Below are positions 52,695 through 60,974 of a DNA stretch of 64,000 nucleotides, piece after piece. Each line of letters opens with the position of its first letter. Positions within the stretch are counted from its first letter, which is position 1. The translations under genes were made by a program, and so were the position numbers. The notes beneath the pieces were generated by a model. That model searched no databases. It was not told the origin of the DNA and was given only the letters and a program-made list of their open reading frames with translations. This DNA comes from Novosphingobium sp. G106 (GTDB taxonomy: Bacteria > Pseudomonadota > Alphaproteobacteria > Sphingomonadales > Sphingomonadaceae). The stretch lies in contig NZ_JAHOOZ010000001.1 of NCBI RefSeq assembly GCF_019075875.1, forward strand, positions 1,426,001 through 1,490,000, in the 5' to 3' direction.

Positions 52695-52769
52695 GGCCCC
52701 TTCGTCTAGCGGTTAGGACGCGGCCCTTTCACGGCTGAAACACGGGTTCGATTCCCGTAGGGGTCACCA
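52695..52769 (+). tRNA. tRNA-Glu (anticodon TTC)
   Basis: A 75-base tRNA including encoded CCA. The acceptor GGCCCCT pairs with AGGGGTC (one G-T pair), the anticodon loop is CTTTCAC giving TTC, and the T-arm is CGGGTTCGATTCCCG. The neighbouring tRNA differs from it at only two positions. Confidence 0.97.
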
Positions 52770-52817
52770 TCTTCTTGCTCACATAGAGCCAAGGCGATAG
52801 GTCGGTGTCGGCACTAA

Positions 52818-52892
52818 GGCCCCTTCGTCTAGCGGTCAGGACGCGGCCCTCTCACGGCTGAAACACGGGTTCGATTCCCGTAGGGGTCACCA
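52818..52892 (+). tRNA. tRNA-Glu (anticodon CTC)
   Basis: A 75-base tRNA with encoded CCA, nearly identical to the upstream tRNA-Glu but with anticodon loop CTCTCAC (anticodon CTC) and one D-loop change. The sequence GTCGGCACTA also precedes both copies, so a segment longer than the tRNA was duplicated. Its 3' end is followed directly by the accessory region, the usual place for integration of mobile elements. Confidence 0.97.
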
Positions 52893-52901
52893 ATAAAATC
52901 A

Positions 52902-52916
52902 GTCACTTAGGGTGAC
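52902..52916 (+). terminator. Small hairpin after tRNA-Glu
   Basis: GTCAC (52902-52906), loop TTAGG, GTGAC (52912-52916), nine bases after the CCA end. It may help end the tRNA transcript. The remaining 95 bases to the next gene show nothing else. Confidence 0.35.
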
Positions 52917-53011
52917 ATGATTTGATGGTGACGGCAGCTTCCCTCAAATTCTCCCTATTATGTGGCTCCCGCCTCTGGCCCCCAAGCAGGCCCGGCCAAG
53001 CCAATGCCAAT

Positions 53012-53461
53012 CTAGTCGACAACGGCAATGGCGCATTCCTGGCGAAGCCAAGCGCGCGCCGCATCCCGCAGTAGGGAAGTGGTCTCGCCGGACGCTAGAG
53101 CCATCATGTCGGCAATCGCGCTCGCCCTGCCGTCAGCACGAACAGCATCATCAGCGAGGATCCAGCATTTCCCCCGGATGCCTTCTTCTACCGCTATAAA
53201 GCGCAGCACTTCTGGCATGAGACAGAGCGAGATGGCCGAGCCATCCGCCATGACAACCATATCCTCTGTCGCTTCGGCTCGATAGGCGCCTAGGTTGCGA
53301 ACGTCTGCGGCGAGGTCGCCGATTAGAGGAAGTAGCAGAGGGCGATCCGCTTCGATCTTTACCGCCTCCCAAAGCGTTCGCGCCATATCGTTTAAGCGCA
53401 CCAGAGGGGAGGTGGCGCTCTTACGGAAATCCGTGTTGTCGCGCTTGATAGTATTTTTCAT
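53012..53461 (-). CDS. Hypothetical protein at the start of the island
   Basis: A 149-residue soluble protein, starting at ATG 53461 (GGGAG lies upstream; a GTG three bases earlier is possible). It has no signal peptide. It reads as a globular protein with a basic N-terminus (MKNTIKRDNTDFRK), a central strand-rich part (MVVMADGSAISLCLMPEVLR) and a C-terminal helix region (SLLRDAARAWLRQECA). I do not recognise a family. It is the first gene after the tRNA-Glu pair, pointing towards the tRNA. Confidence 0.6.
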   Translation of the reverse strand: MKNTIKRDNTDFRKSATSPLVRLNDMARTLWEAVKIEADRPLLLPLIGDLAADVRNLGAYRAEATEDMVVMADGSAISLCLMPEVLRFIAVEEGIRGKCWILADDAVRADGRASAIADMMALASGETTSLLRDAARAWLRQECAIAVVD

Positions 53462-54209
53462 CACATAACTCCCGCGCCCGGCATTGGGCGAGAAGAAACC
53501 TCAGGCAATTTGCAGGATCGGGCAATCCCCACGCCTCCGAGCGCTCGCCAGACCGCACCCGATACTTCGGAATTCATCGGATGACTGTCGAGTTTTCGAT
53601 GAGACCGACACCATTTCGCACGCAGTTGTCCGATACGTGTTGGGCAAACTTTATTTTCAGGCCCTTCCCGGCAGCCCGGCCCCGCCGACCGTGCAGCATC
53701 GCGCAGCGGCTCGATGCGCGCGGAGGCTCCTTCAACGCCGGCCGAGACGGGCGGAGAGCCGCCTGTCATCACGATAACGCCCGGCCGCGGGGCGTAACGA
53801 GCGCTTATCACCCCTAGCATCCCCCGGAACCAGGGCGCATCGAAGGGTGCATGCCCTGTGTAGGCCACATAGCGCCCTAGTCCGCAGGGCGCCAAGCGGG
53901 GCGACCGGCCCCCCTAGGGCTGGCGCCGCGTGCCGACCCCACCCCCCGGCCCCACCTGGCCGGCCGCGCCGATCTCACTATCTGGCTCCCGCACTAATTT
54001 TTTTGAGGATCAGAGCAGTTCCTACAAAATGGGGTAAGATGTTGGTGTCGGGCGCAACAACGGGCACAACAAATAAATGCGCCTTAAATTCCAATAGCGA
54101 ATTAGTTACGACCACTACGCTGGTTACATAGTGCCCTTCCCGCAGGATTTACTCCGATCTGTCGGCCGACTAATCGGAGACCAACGGACACAGAGGGCTG
54201 CACGCGACG
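53462..54209. other. 748-base stretch without a supported gene
   Basis: Open frames exist here (for example minus strand 53461-53895), but their translations are irregular and match nothing I know. Composition swings from a GC-rich patch (53880-53970, C/G runs) to an AT-rich patch (53990-54130). A 14-base segment at 53980, TATCTGGCTCCCGC, recurs with one change at 52958 (TATGTGGCTCCCGC). This looks like degraded or regulatory island DNA; a promoter for the AlpA-like gene should lie near its end. Confidence 0.5.
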
Positions 54210-54410
54210 ATGGATACTTCAATTGAACCGCTGGCGGATACAGTCGAGGTTGCAGCAACTCGGCTGAGCATCTGCCGCGCCGAACTATACAAGCAGATTG
54301 CAGCCGGCCGGCTCGTCGCCCGCAAAGTTGGCCGCCGCACCCTCATCGAACGCACTGAACAAGCCCGCTGGCTTTCCGCTTTGCCCCTCAAGGCTGCGCA
54401 CGCCGCATGA
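54210..54410 (+). CDS. AlpA/excisionase-like helix-turn-helix protein
   Basis: A 66-residue DNA-binding protein of the small MerR-like/HTH_17 type used by excisionases and AlpA activators in prophages and islands. The pattern is VEVAATRLSICRAELYKQIA, then AGRLVARKVGRRTLIERTE: helix-turn-helix, a wing with G-R-R-T, and a final helix. The last codon and stop overlap the next gene (ATGA). In mobile elements such proteins turn on integrase or replication genes. Here it is the first gene of the RepA-like operon. Confidence 0.85.
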   Translation: MDTSIEPLADTVEVAATRLSICRAELYKQIAAGRLVARKVGRRTLIERTEQARWLSALPLKAAHAA

Positions 54411-56317
54411 GCGAAGATAGCCCCTTCGCCATCCGCGACGCCTCCCGCGATATTTTCGCCCCGGCGGAGCACGAAACCTCGCCTGCCGATTTCGTCCAGC
54501 CCTCCTGGATGACCGCCGCCCCGGCGGATGGGCAGACCCCATCTGAACGCGACGCAATGCAGGCTGCGGAAATCGAGGCTACACGGACGCAGCGAGATGC
54601 CGACCAAGCTGAGGAAGCTAGCCTCCAAGCTACATGGGAAGCGCGGCAGGCTGAGGATGAACGCCAGCGCAAAGCGCAGGAGGATGCACATCATGCAGCC
54701 CTTCGAACGCAAGACGACGACTTTCACGGCTGGCGGACCCGGCTACATTTCACGATCGAAGGTCACGGCTCCGAAGGCGACGACATCACCAGCGAATGTG
54801 GTTCCGGCGGCTGGGACATTCTGAACGATGATGCAGTCTGCGCCGCACTGAACGCCGCGATCCCGGAAATCAAAACCGTGATTGCACCGTGGGCCGAACA
54901 CTTCCCCTCGATAGGGTTCATTCAGCACGACGGGGATGGCGACCTCTTTTTCCATCTCGTGCATCGAGCTGGCGCCGCAGGACTGTCGCCGGAGCGCCTG
55001 GGTGAGTTTCCCGAAGTTCGCCTGCAGGTGCCAGCGCTGCCCGGCAGGACAATCGTACTGCAGGCCGAGACGCAACCGGTGAACGCGACACGGATCTTCG
55101 AGTGGATGCGCGAGGAGGGTGGCCCCTACGCGAGCTGGGGCGGGCCGGGCACCGAGGGGTTACTGCCGATCGCCGGTGAGAGCCGTGACGTATGGCTTTG
55201 CCGGGTTGCGCTCAACGAAGATGTCATTGCTCGAGCGGTAGAACGCTGGTCGGCCAGTGGCAGATGCCCCGCAATATATCGCCACTTCGGTGATATATCG
55301 GAACGTGCCGACGGCGACCGCGATGTAGAATTCATCGCCGACAAACGCATCCCACGCGGCTTCCTGACTTTTCTGGTTGGCGACAGCGGCATAGGCAAGT
55401 CCAGCCTCGTCCATGAATGGATCGCAGCATTTTCAGGGGTCGCAAACGGCCGGCCCACCACCGTCCTTGGTGCCGAAGTCCCCGGACGGCTCGTTTGCGC
55501 ACTCATATCCGCAGAAGATGGCCCCGCCAGGATCAATCAGCGCGCTCGGGATCACGCGAAGATATGGGACAGATGCAGCTATCTCACGTCGCCCGACCCG
55601 CTGCGCGACCTGGATCATCATCTGGCGCAATTGCGGCAATTGCCCAACCTAGACCTTGTCGTCTTTGATCCCCTGGTCTCCTTTTTGGATGACAATGAAG
55701 ACCTGGCCCACATCGCCCGGCCGTTCTGCAACAAACTGACCCAGTTTGCGGCTGACATGAACTGCGCCGTTGTGTTGGTGCATCATATCAGGAAGGGCAA
55801 GCAACCGCCTCGAACGCTTGCCGAAGTTTTCGACCGCATGCGCGGCTCCTCCGACTTCAAAGCCGCCGCGCGAATGGTCATCTGCATGTTGAAGCGCCGC
55901 GACGGCATCGTAGTCATCGGTCCCTGCAAGCACAACTTCGCCGACCGCGATGTCTGGCTTCCGAAGTTTCAGGGCGACGAATACCGCGTGGACGACGAAA
56001 CCTCCACGCTTGTGCCTCTCAATGCCGAGGTAGGCGGCCCCGACGATCTGGACGGCCCCGATGCGGCGGCCGAAGTCGAAATGAGGGTTCTGGCCACGGT
56101 CCGGCGCTGTAATTCGAGCGGCGTCATCGTACTGCGATCGGGCAAAGCCGGGTTGTTCGAGAGCCGGCCGCAGGAACTCACCGGCATCTCGCGAGCGGCG
56201 ATACTCGCAGCGGTCGATAATCTGGTGACAGCCGGCCAATTGATCGGCGGCGGTCGCGCGGGCCTCCACCTCCCCGCCCCTTCCGCCGCTGACGAAGGCA
56301 GCGCGACGGATGAATAA
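54407..56317 (+). CDS. RepA-like hexameric replicative helicase / AAA ATPase
   Basis: A 636-residue protein. Residues about 45-105 are a charged, Gln/Glu/Ala-rich helix, probably a coiled coil. The ATPase core starts near residue 310: Walker A GDSGIGKSSLVHEW, a Walker B-type LDLVVFDPLVSFLDDNEDL, and VLVHHIRKGKQP with a following Ser-rich segment (RMRGSSDFKAAARM), as in plasmid RepA/AAA_25 helicases. The C-terminus resembles a winged helix (ELTGISRAAILAAVDNLVTA). Free-standing RepA-like helicases are common in mobile islands and phage satellites, where they serve replication. It overlaps the AlpA-like gene by four bases. Confidence 0.82.
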   Translation: MSEDSPFAIRDASRDIFAPAEHETSPADFVQPSWMTAAPADGQTPSERDAMQAAEIEATRTQRDADQAEEASLQATWEARQAEDERQRKAQEDAHHAALRTQDDDFHGWRTRLHFTIEGHGSEGDDITSECGSGGWDILNDDAVCAALNAAIPEIKTVIAPWAEHFPSIGFIQHDGDGDLFFHLVHRAGAAGLSPERLGEFPEVRLQVPALPGRTIVLQAETQPVNATRIFEWMREEGGPYASWGGPGTEGLLPIAGESRDVWLCRVALNEDVIARAVERWSASGRCPAIYRHFGDISERADGDRDVEFIADKRIPRGFLTFLVGDSGIGKSSLVHEWIAAFSGVANGRPTTVLGAEVPGRLVCALISAEDGPARINQRARDHAKIWDRCSYLTSPDPLRDLDHHLAQLRQLPNLDLVVFDPLVSFLDDNEDLAHIARPFCNKLTQFAADMNCAVVLVHHIRKGKQPPRTLAEVFDRMRGSSDFKAAARMVICMLKRRDGIVVIGPCKHNFADRDVWLPKFQGDEYRVDDETSTLVPLNAEVGGPDDLDGPDAAAEVEMRVLATVRRCNSSGVIVLRSGKAGLFESRPQELTGISRAAILAAVDNLVTAGQLIGGGRAGLHLPAPSAADEGSATDE

Positions 56318-56481
56318 GCCCGCGCCGGCTTGTTCGGCTGCACTCACCACGCTGTTTTGGGGCGAGGTGTTGAGCGCCCAACCGGCGGCCCTTCACAGAG
56401 CTTTCAACGAGCACCCCCTCGGCGGCGCGGGTGTTCAATTCCACTACCCCTCAGCCGCCTCGGACCCAAGGAGCAAACCAC

Positions 56482-56855
56482 ATGGCCGACCTTATTCATT
56501 CGGTGCGTCAGATGCCTGGCGAAAACCTGTTCAACGCGTGGCTACGCGGGCTCGACACGGCGCCCCCCGGACACTGCGGCCCGATCTATATCGGATAACC
56601 AGCAAGCAGCTTGTTGGCGCGGTGCGGAGCGGCCCGCGCCAACAAGACCTGCACTGTGGCCAGGCGGTCGAGGTCGACCGGCCGTCCGCGACGATCCACC
56701 GCATCTATGACCCTTACAACCCGCCACTCAACGCGATCATCTCTGTCGCACGGCGGCTGCAGGAAGTTCTTTTGGAAACCGGCGCCCTCGACGGGCGGCC
56801 TCTGCCCTTCCCCGAGTTGGCACCCGCATGGTGCCACACCGCCAACAACAACTGA
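56482..56855 (+). pseudogene. Small island gene with frame break at a six-C run
   Basis: ATG 56482 has AGGAG eight bases upstream and reads MADLIHSVRQMPGENLFNAW, then LRGLDTAPP before stopping at 56598. The frame that follows, beginning RTLRPDLYRITSKQLVGAV and ending PELAPAWCHTANNN at 56855, is protein-like but lacks a start of its own. The two join at the six C at 56563-56568 if one C is added (or two removed), giving about 125 residues. I do not recognise the family. It lies between the RepA-like and M15 genes. An alternative is that a 181-residue frame from ATG 56310 is used throughout, but its first half looks like a shadow. Confidence 0.45.
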
Positions 56856-56884
56856 CACCACTCCAACCTCAGGAGGCCCGCTCC

Positions 56885-58318
56885 ATGGCCCGCGAACCCA
56901 ACTTCTATTACCAAGACCCGACTGCAGCGATCAGCACGAGCGTTGCCCGCGCCATCTTCGGCGACCCGGCCATGGCGCAGGCTCAGGCCAAGGCGCGGAC
57001 CGAGGCAGCGCTTCGCGAAGCCCAGACACGCGAGGCCGAAGCCCACGGCCGGCTCTATGGCAGCCAGGCCACCGGCCAGGACACGCAGAACACCGCGGGC
57101 GCGAGCCTGCCGGAGATGTTCCGCGCCTTCGCCGCATCGCGCGCGCCGGCTCCCCCGCCGCCCACCGTCGCTAGCCCCGGCTTCGAGAACTTCGACGCGC
57201 CCATGCCGGAGCCCGAAGCACGCCCAGATCCCACGTCGTCGCTGGCGAACCTGATCGCAACCATCGGCCAGATGAACGGCAAGGACGCGGACCCGACCAA
57301 GCTGATGGGCTCCTATGGCGCCTTCGGCGGGGATGACGAGCTTGCCCGCCGCGGCCTCGTCGCGCAGGGCCATACTCCCACCAAGGACTTCGCCATCACG
57401 CCGGAGCGCGCGGACGAGATTGCGGCGACCGATGCGGCCGCCAAGCAGAAGCAGGCCTGGGGCGTCGCCGATCGCAACCACGCGACCGATATCCCCGTCG
57501 CCAACATCCGCGCGAGCGCGAGCCGCTACGGTTCCGACCAGAGCGCGGCGGCGAGCCGCTACGCGACCGACGGGCGCACCGGCACGGCGAACTTCAAGGC
57601 CGGTGGAGCCGCGCCCAGCTTCGACGCCATCAAGAAGGTCTTCCCCAACGCGACGATGAACAGCGGATGGCGCTCGGTCGAGCATAACCGCGAAGTCGGC
57701 GGCGTTGCCAACTCCACCCACCTCGGCCTCACGCCCGGCGTGCAGGGCTACGACCTCCCGGTGCAGCCCGGCCTCACGGTCGAGCGCGCTGCCGCGTTGA
57801 TCGAGGAAGGCAACCCCGGCGTGCGCGTCGTCGAGGCTCGAGACGAAACCGGGCGCAAGGGTCCGAACGGGAAGCCCCTCGGTGGCTGGCACTTCGCCTT
57901 GGCGCACGACGCCAGCTATGCCGCACCGGCCAAGCCCGCCGCGGGCAAGGGTGCAGCTCCCAAGCAGGTCGCCGGGAAGAACCTCGCCGATCTCGATCAG
58001 CAATTGAATATCGTCTTGGCTGGCCGGGGGCTAGGCACGCTGAACGAGGATAAGACGTTGACGGGCGGCCTCGATCCGATCGCGAAGAACCGTATGCGGT
58101 CAGAAGCCATCCGCCGGTTCCAGCAGAGCGGCAACCCCGTCGAGGCTGCCATGGGCGCTTTCGACGAGTTCGCACGCCGGGGGCGGGCCAAGCGTCTGTC
58201 GCAGCCACAGCCCGCCCCCGCTGGCGACAATCAGCGCGTCAGCCCCGAGGCGGCTGCCAAGCTGCCCAAGGGTACGCGCTTTATCGGCATGGACGGTGTG
58301 GAGAGGATCAGGCAGTGA
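56885..58318 (+). CDS. Phage-type protein with M15 peptidase (D-Ala-D-Ala carboxypeptidase-like) domain
   Basis: A 477-residue protein; AGGAGG lies nine bases before the ATG. The first 230 residues are Ala/Gln/Pro-rich and probably elongated. Near residue 258 begins an M15-type peptidase domain: NSGWRSVEHNREVGGVANS, THLGL, YDLPV and GGWHFALAH, giving the His, Asp and His that bind zinc in this family. The C-terminal 100 residues are helical. Such long proteins with a late peptidoglycan-cleaving domain occur as virion or tail-associated lysins. With AlpA and RepA-like genes it points to a prophage or satellite remnant. Confidence 0.75.
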   Translation: MAREPNFYYQDPTAAISTSVARAIFGDPAMAQAQAKARTEAALREAQTREAEAHGRLYGSQATGQDTQNTAGASLPEMFRAFAASRAPAPPPPTVASPGFENFDAPMPEPEARPDPTSSLANLIATIGQMNGKDADPTKLMGSYGAFGGDDELARRGLVAQGHTPTKDFAITPERADEIAATDAAAKQKQAWGVADRNHATDIPVANIRASASRYGSDQSAAASRYATDGRTGTANFKAGGAAPSFDAIKKVFPNATMNSGWRSVEHNREVGGVANSTHLGLTPGVQGYDLPVQPGLTVERAAALIEEGNPGVRVVEARDETGRKGPNGKPLGGWHFALAHDASYAAPAKPAAGKGAAPKQVAGKNLADLDQQLNIVLAGRGLGTLNEDKTLTGGLDPIAKNRMRSEAIRRFQQSGNPVEAAMGAFDEFARRGRAKRLSQPQPAPAGDNQRVSPEAAAKLPKGTRFIGMDGVERIRQ

Positions 58319-58502
58319 CTCTCTTCGCTCGCCACACAGCCTGCACGAACATACCCAATCATAAACCCCGTAACGATCGACACCGAGCACGGGTGGTGAA
58401 GCCGAAATTGGGGATCGCTTTGAATCGAGCTCACCTTGCCCATAATCCGATAACATCTAAGGCTCTTGCCGGATCAAGTTTAAGTGCGCGCAGGGGGGCA
58501 AC

Positions 58503-60974
58503 GTGGGACCGTTCGAAGTTACGAAAGAGGTCGTCTCAGGGCTCAATGACACTCAGCTGCGGAAGCTGCTGGAAAACCTGCTCTTGGCTGAAGCGAACCA
58601 GCGGAACATTGCCCACAACGGGATCGCGGTAGGCGGGAATCAAACGGCGGGCGACGGTGGGGTCGATGCCTCAATCGCCTGGACCGGAGCACCCAAGCCC
58701 GCAACATGGCTGCCGCGAAGACACATATTTTTTCAATGCAAGGCAGAGGCCATGGCCCCCGCCAAACTTGCCAAGGAAATGCGCCCAGGCGGCCCGCCAA
58801 GGCCGATCTTCGCTGACCTTGCCCGAATGCGCGGCGCCTACATCATATTCTCGACCGACGATCCGTCGAAGTCAGCAATGGATGACCGCCTCAATGCAAT
58901 GGTGGCGGCGACTAAGGACGTCCGCAACGCCGAACGAATCCGTTTCGACTTCTATGGCGCCGACAGAATTGCGCGCTGGGCCAATCTTCATCTCGGCGTC
59001 GCCATCTGGCTACTTGGACAGAACGGCCGAGCGTTGGGCGGATGGCGTCCCTACGGCGATTGGTCAGCGAAAGGTGCGGTAAGCCAACCCTACATTGTTG
59101 ATGGCAATGCTCGCGCGTCATTCGACGATGATCTTGTCGACATGAGTTCGGCGATTACGAACATTCGTGCCGCCTTGCGACAGACCGGCGGTGTCGTGCG
59201 ACTCGTGGGCCTGTCGGGTATGGGCAAGACACGGCTTGCTGAAGCATTGTTCGACGAGCGCCTTGGCGAAGGCGCGCTAGCAAAGGCGAAGGCAATATAC
59301 GGTGACGCCGGGCGCAACCTCGAGGTAGGCGCCGCACGCGTAGCCGAGGAGCTTATGCTCGCCGGGGCCGACGCCATCCTCGTAGTCGACAATGCCAATG
59401 TGGCTATCCATAGCCAGCTCGCCGAGATCGCATGCCGCCCCGGCAGCCGCATCAGCGTACTGACGATCGATTACGACATGGGCGGCGAAAACCCGGCGGG
59501 GCTTCTCGTCGCGCTCGGAGAAAATAGCAAACTGGTGCTGATATCGCTTCTGAAACAGCGCGTCCCCTCCCTGAGCGAGGCCGAATGCCGCCACCTGGCC
59601 GAGTTCTCCGGCGGCAATGCCCGGATTGCCTTGAAGATCGCGGAGGGCGTGGAAAAGGGAGTAGACTTGTCCACGCTCAACGACGGCGAACTACTCGAGC
59701 GGCTGTTCCAAGTCGGCCGCCAGGAACGCGATCCCAGCGCGCGCGCCTGCGCCGACGCCGCCGCACTTGTCTACGCCTTCTATGTCGAAGCGGGAGACGA
59801 TCATTTGGCCGAGCATACCGCGCTGGCGTCTATCCTTGGCGTGAATGTCGATACATTCTTCCGCAATGTTGCGACCTTTCTCGAATGGGGCGTGATCCAG
59901 CAACGTGGGCCGCAACGCGCGGTAATGCCGCCGCCGTTCGCAAATATGTTGGCGGCGCCATTCATCCGCCGCAGCGATCCCGCGACGCTGCTCGGTCACT
60001 TCCTCGCTGCGCCGCCCCGCCTGTTGGCTTCGTTTGCACGCCGTCTCGGACAGCTTCACAACGAGCCGGCAGCGGTACGGCTGGCCCAGCTCCTGCTCGG
60101 TCAGGACGGCTTATTCGGCGAGCCCGCCATGCTCGATGAGTTGCTTCGTCACGGCTTTATCAACTTGGCGCCAAGCGCGCCCGAGGCTGCTTTAGCGGCA
60201 TTCGAACGATCACTTGCCGGTCCTAATCGTGACCGGCTGCTCGATCCACACGCTGAGGGGCGACGCTATTATCCCGAGCTTCTCGTCCATCTCGCGCACG
60301 AATCCGTCCTCTTCGCGCGGGCAATGGAGGTCCTGTTGGCGTTTGCGCTTGCCGATGGCGATGCCGGGGACGACCGCAAAGCAGCCAAGCATTTTCTCGA
60401 GCGCTTCTGGCCACACCTCTCATTCACGCTCGCTGACCAGGCGACGCGGCTAGCCTTCATCGACCGGCTTCTCGACGATCCCGACGGTAAGGTCTCGGCG
60501 CTCGGCTTAGAAGCCTTAGATTATATGCTTGAGGCAGGGCATTTCAGTTCGTCTCTAAATCTTGAGTTCGGCGCGAAGGCGCATTTGACTGAGTGGCAGC
60601 CACGCAATGGCGACGGTTATGGTAGCTGGTTCAGCGCCGCGTATGAGCGTGCTGGCCGTGCCGCTCGCGCTAACGGCCGGGAAGCGGAGCGAGCGCGTGC
60701 CATTATCGCCAGCCATTTCCGCGAACACCTCGACGCAGGCTTACCAGAGCTGTCTATTGAAGCGATCCGCGCTGCCCGCGGCCACGGTTATTGGGACGCA
60801 GGCTGGCGCGCAGTTGTCGATGGCCTGAGCTTCAGCGGCCACGGGCTCGGCGACAACATACTGGCGGAAGTGCGAGCGCTCGAGCACGAGCTGCGCCCCC
60901 CGCACACTCGACGAATGCTTCGATGCCTTCGTGATCGGCGAGCCCTGGCGGCACTGGCGTCCCGACCGGACTGA
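58503..60974 (+). CDS. PD-(D/E)XK nuclease - STAND NTPase, N-terminal part (Avs-like defence protein; frame breaks near 60900)
   Basis: GTG start with AGGGGGG upstream. Residues 1-180 form a restriction-endonuclease-like (Mrr/PD-(D/E)XK) domain: NGIAVGGNQTAGDGGVDASI (Asp-51/Asp-55) and HIFFQCKAEA (Gln-78, Lys-80). A P-loop NTPase follows: Walker A LVGLSGMGKTRLAEALF (236-243), Walker B ADAILVVDNAN (near 295) and the STAND-type LAEFSGGNARIALKIAEGV (near 370). From about 400 on it is helical repeat-like. Nuclease - STAND - repeats is the architecture of Avs-type antiphage sensors. The frame ends in an artefactual stretch after six C at 60896-60901; with five C it continues into the next entry, 1259 residues in all. 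Confidence 0.8.
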   Translation: MGPFEVTKEVVSGLNDTQLRKLLENLLLAEANQRNIAHNGIAVGGNQTAGDGGVDASIAWTGAPKPATWLPRRHIFFQCKAEAMAPAKLAKEMRPGGPPRPIFADLARMRGAYIIFSTDDPSKSAMDDRLNAMVAATKDVRNAERIRFDFYGADRIARWANLHLGVAIWLLGQNGRALGGWRPYGDWSAKGAVSQPYIVDGNARASFDDDLVDMSSAITNIRAALRQTGGVVRLVGLSGMGKTRLAEALFDERLGEGALAKAKAIYGDAGRNLEVGAARVAEELMLAGADAILVVDNANVAIHSQLAEIACRPGSRISVLTIDYDMGGENPAGLLVALGENSKLVLISLLKQRVPSLSEAECRHLAEFSGGNARIALKIAEGVEKGVDLSTLNDGELLERLFQVGRQERDPSARACADAAALVYAFYVEAGDDHLAEHTALASILGVNVDTFFRNVATFLEWGVIQQRGPQRAVMPPPFANMLAAPFIRRSDPATLLGHFLAAPPRLLASFARRLGQLHNEPAAVRLAQLLLGQDGLFGEPAMLDELLRHGFINLAPSAPEAALAAFERSLAGPNRDRLLDPHAEGRRYYPELLVHLAHESVLFARAMEVLLAFALADGDAGDDRKAAKHFLERFWPHLSFTLADQATRLAFIDRLLDDPDGKVSALGLEALDYMLEAGHFSSSLNLEFGAKAHLTEWQPRNGDGYGSWFSAAYERAGRAARANGREAERARAIIASHFREHLDAGLPELSIEAIRAARGHGYWDAGWRAVVDGLSFSGHGLGDNILAEVRALEHELRPPHTRRMLRCLRDRRALAALASRPD

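Noticed and set aside
53461..53895. 144-residue minus-strand frame in the island
   Set aside because: It ends in an overlap with the next gene, which is suggestive, but composition is irregular and no motif or ribosome site is seen; left as unsupported.
56310..56481. Start of a 181-residue frame overlapping the RepA-like stop
   Set aside because: The first part has shadow-like composition and no ribosome site, whereas ATG 56482 in another frame has AGGAG eight bases upstream. Only the later part of this frame is used, after the six-C run.
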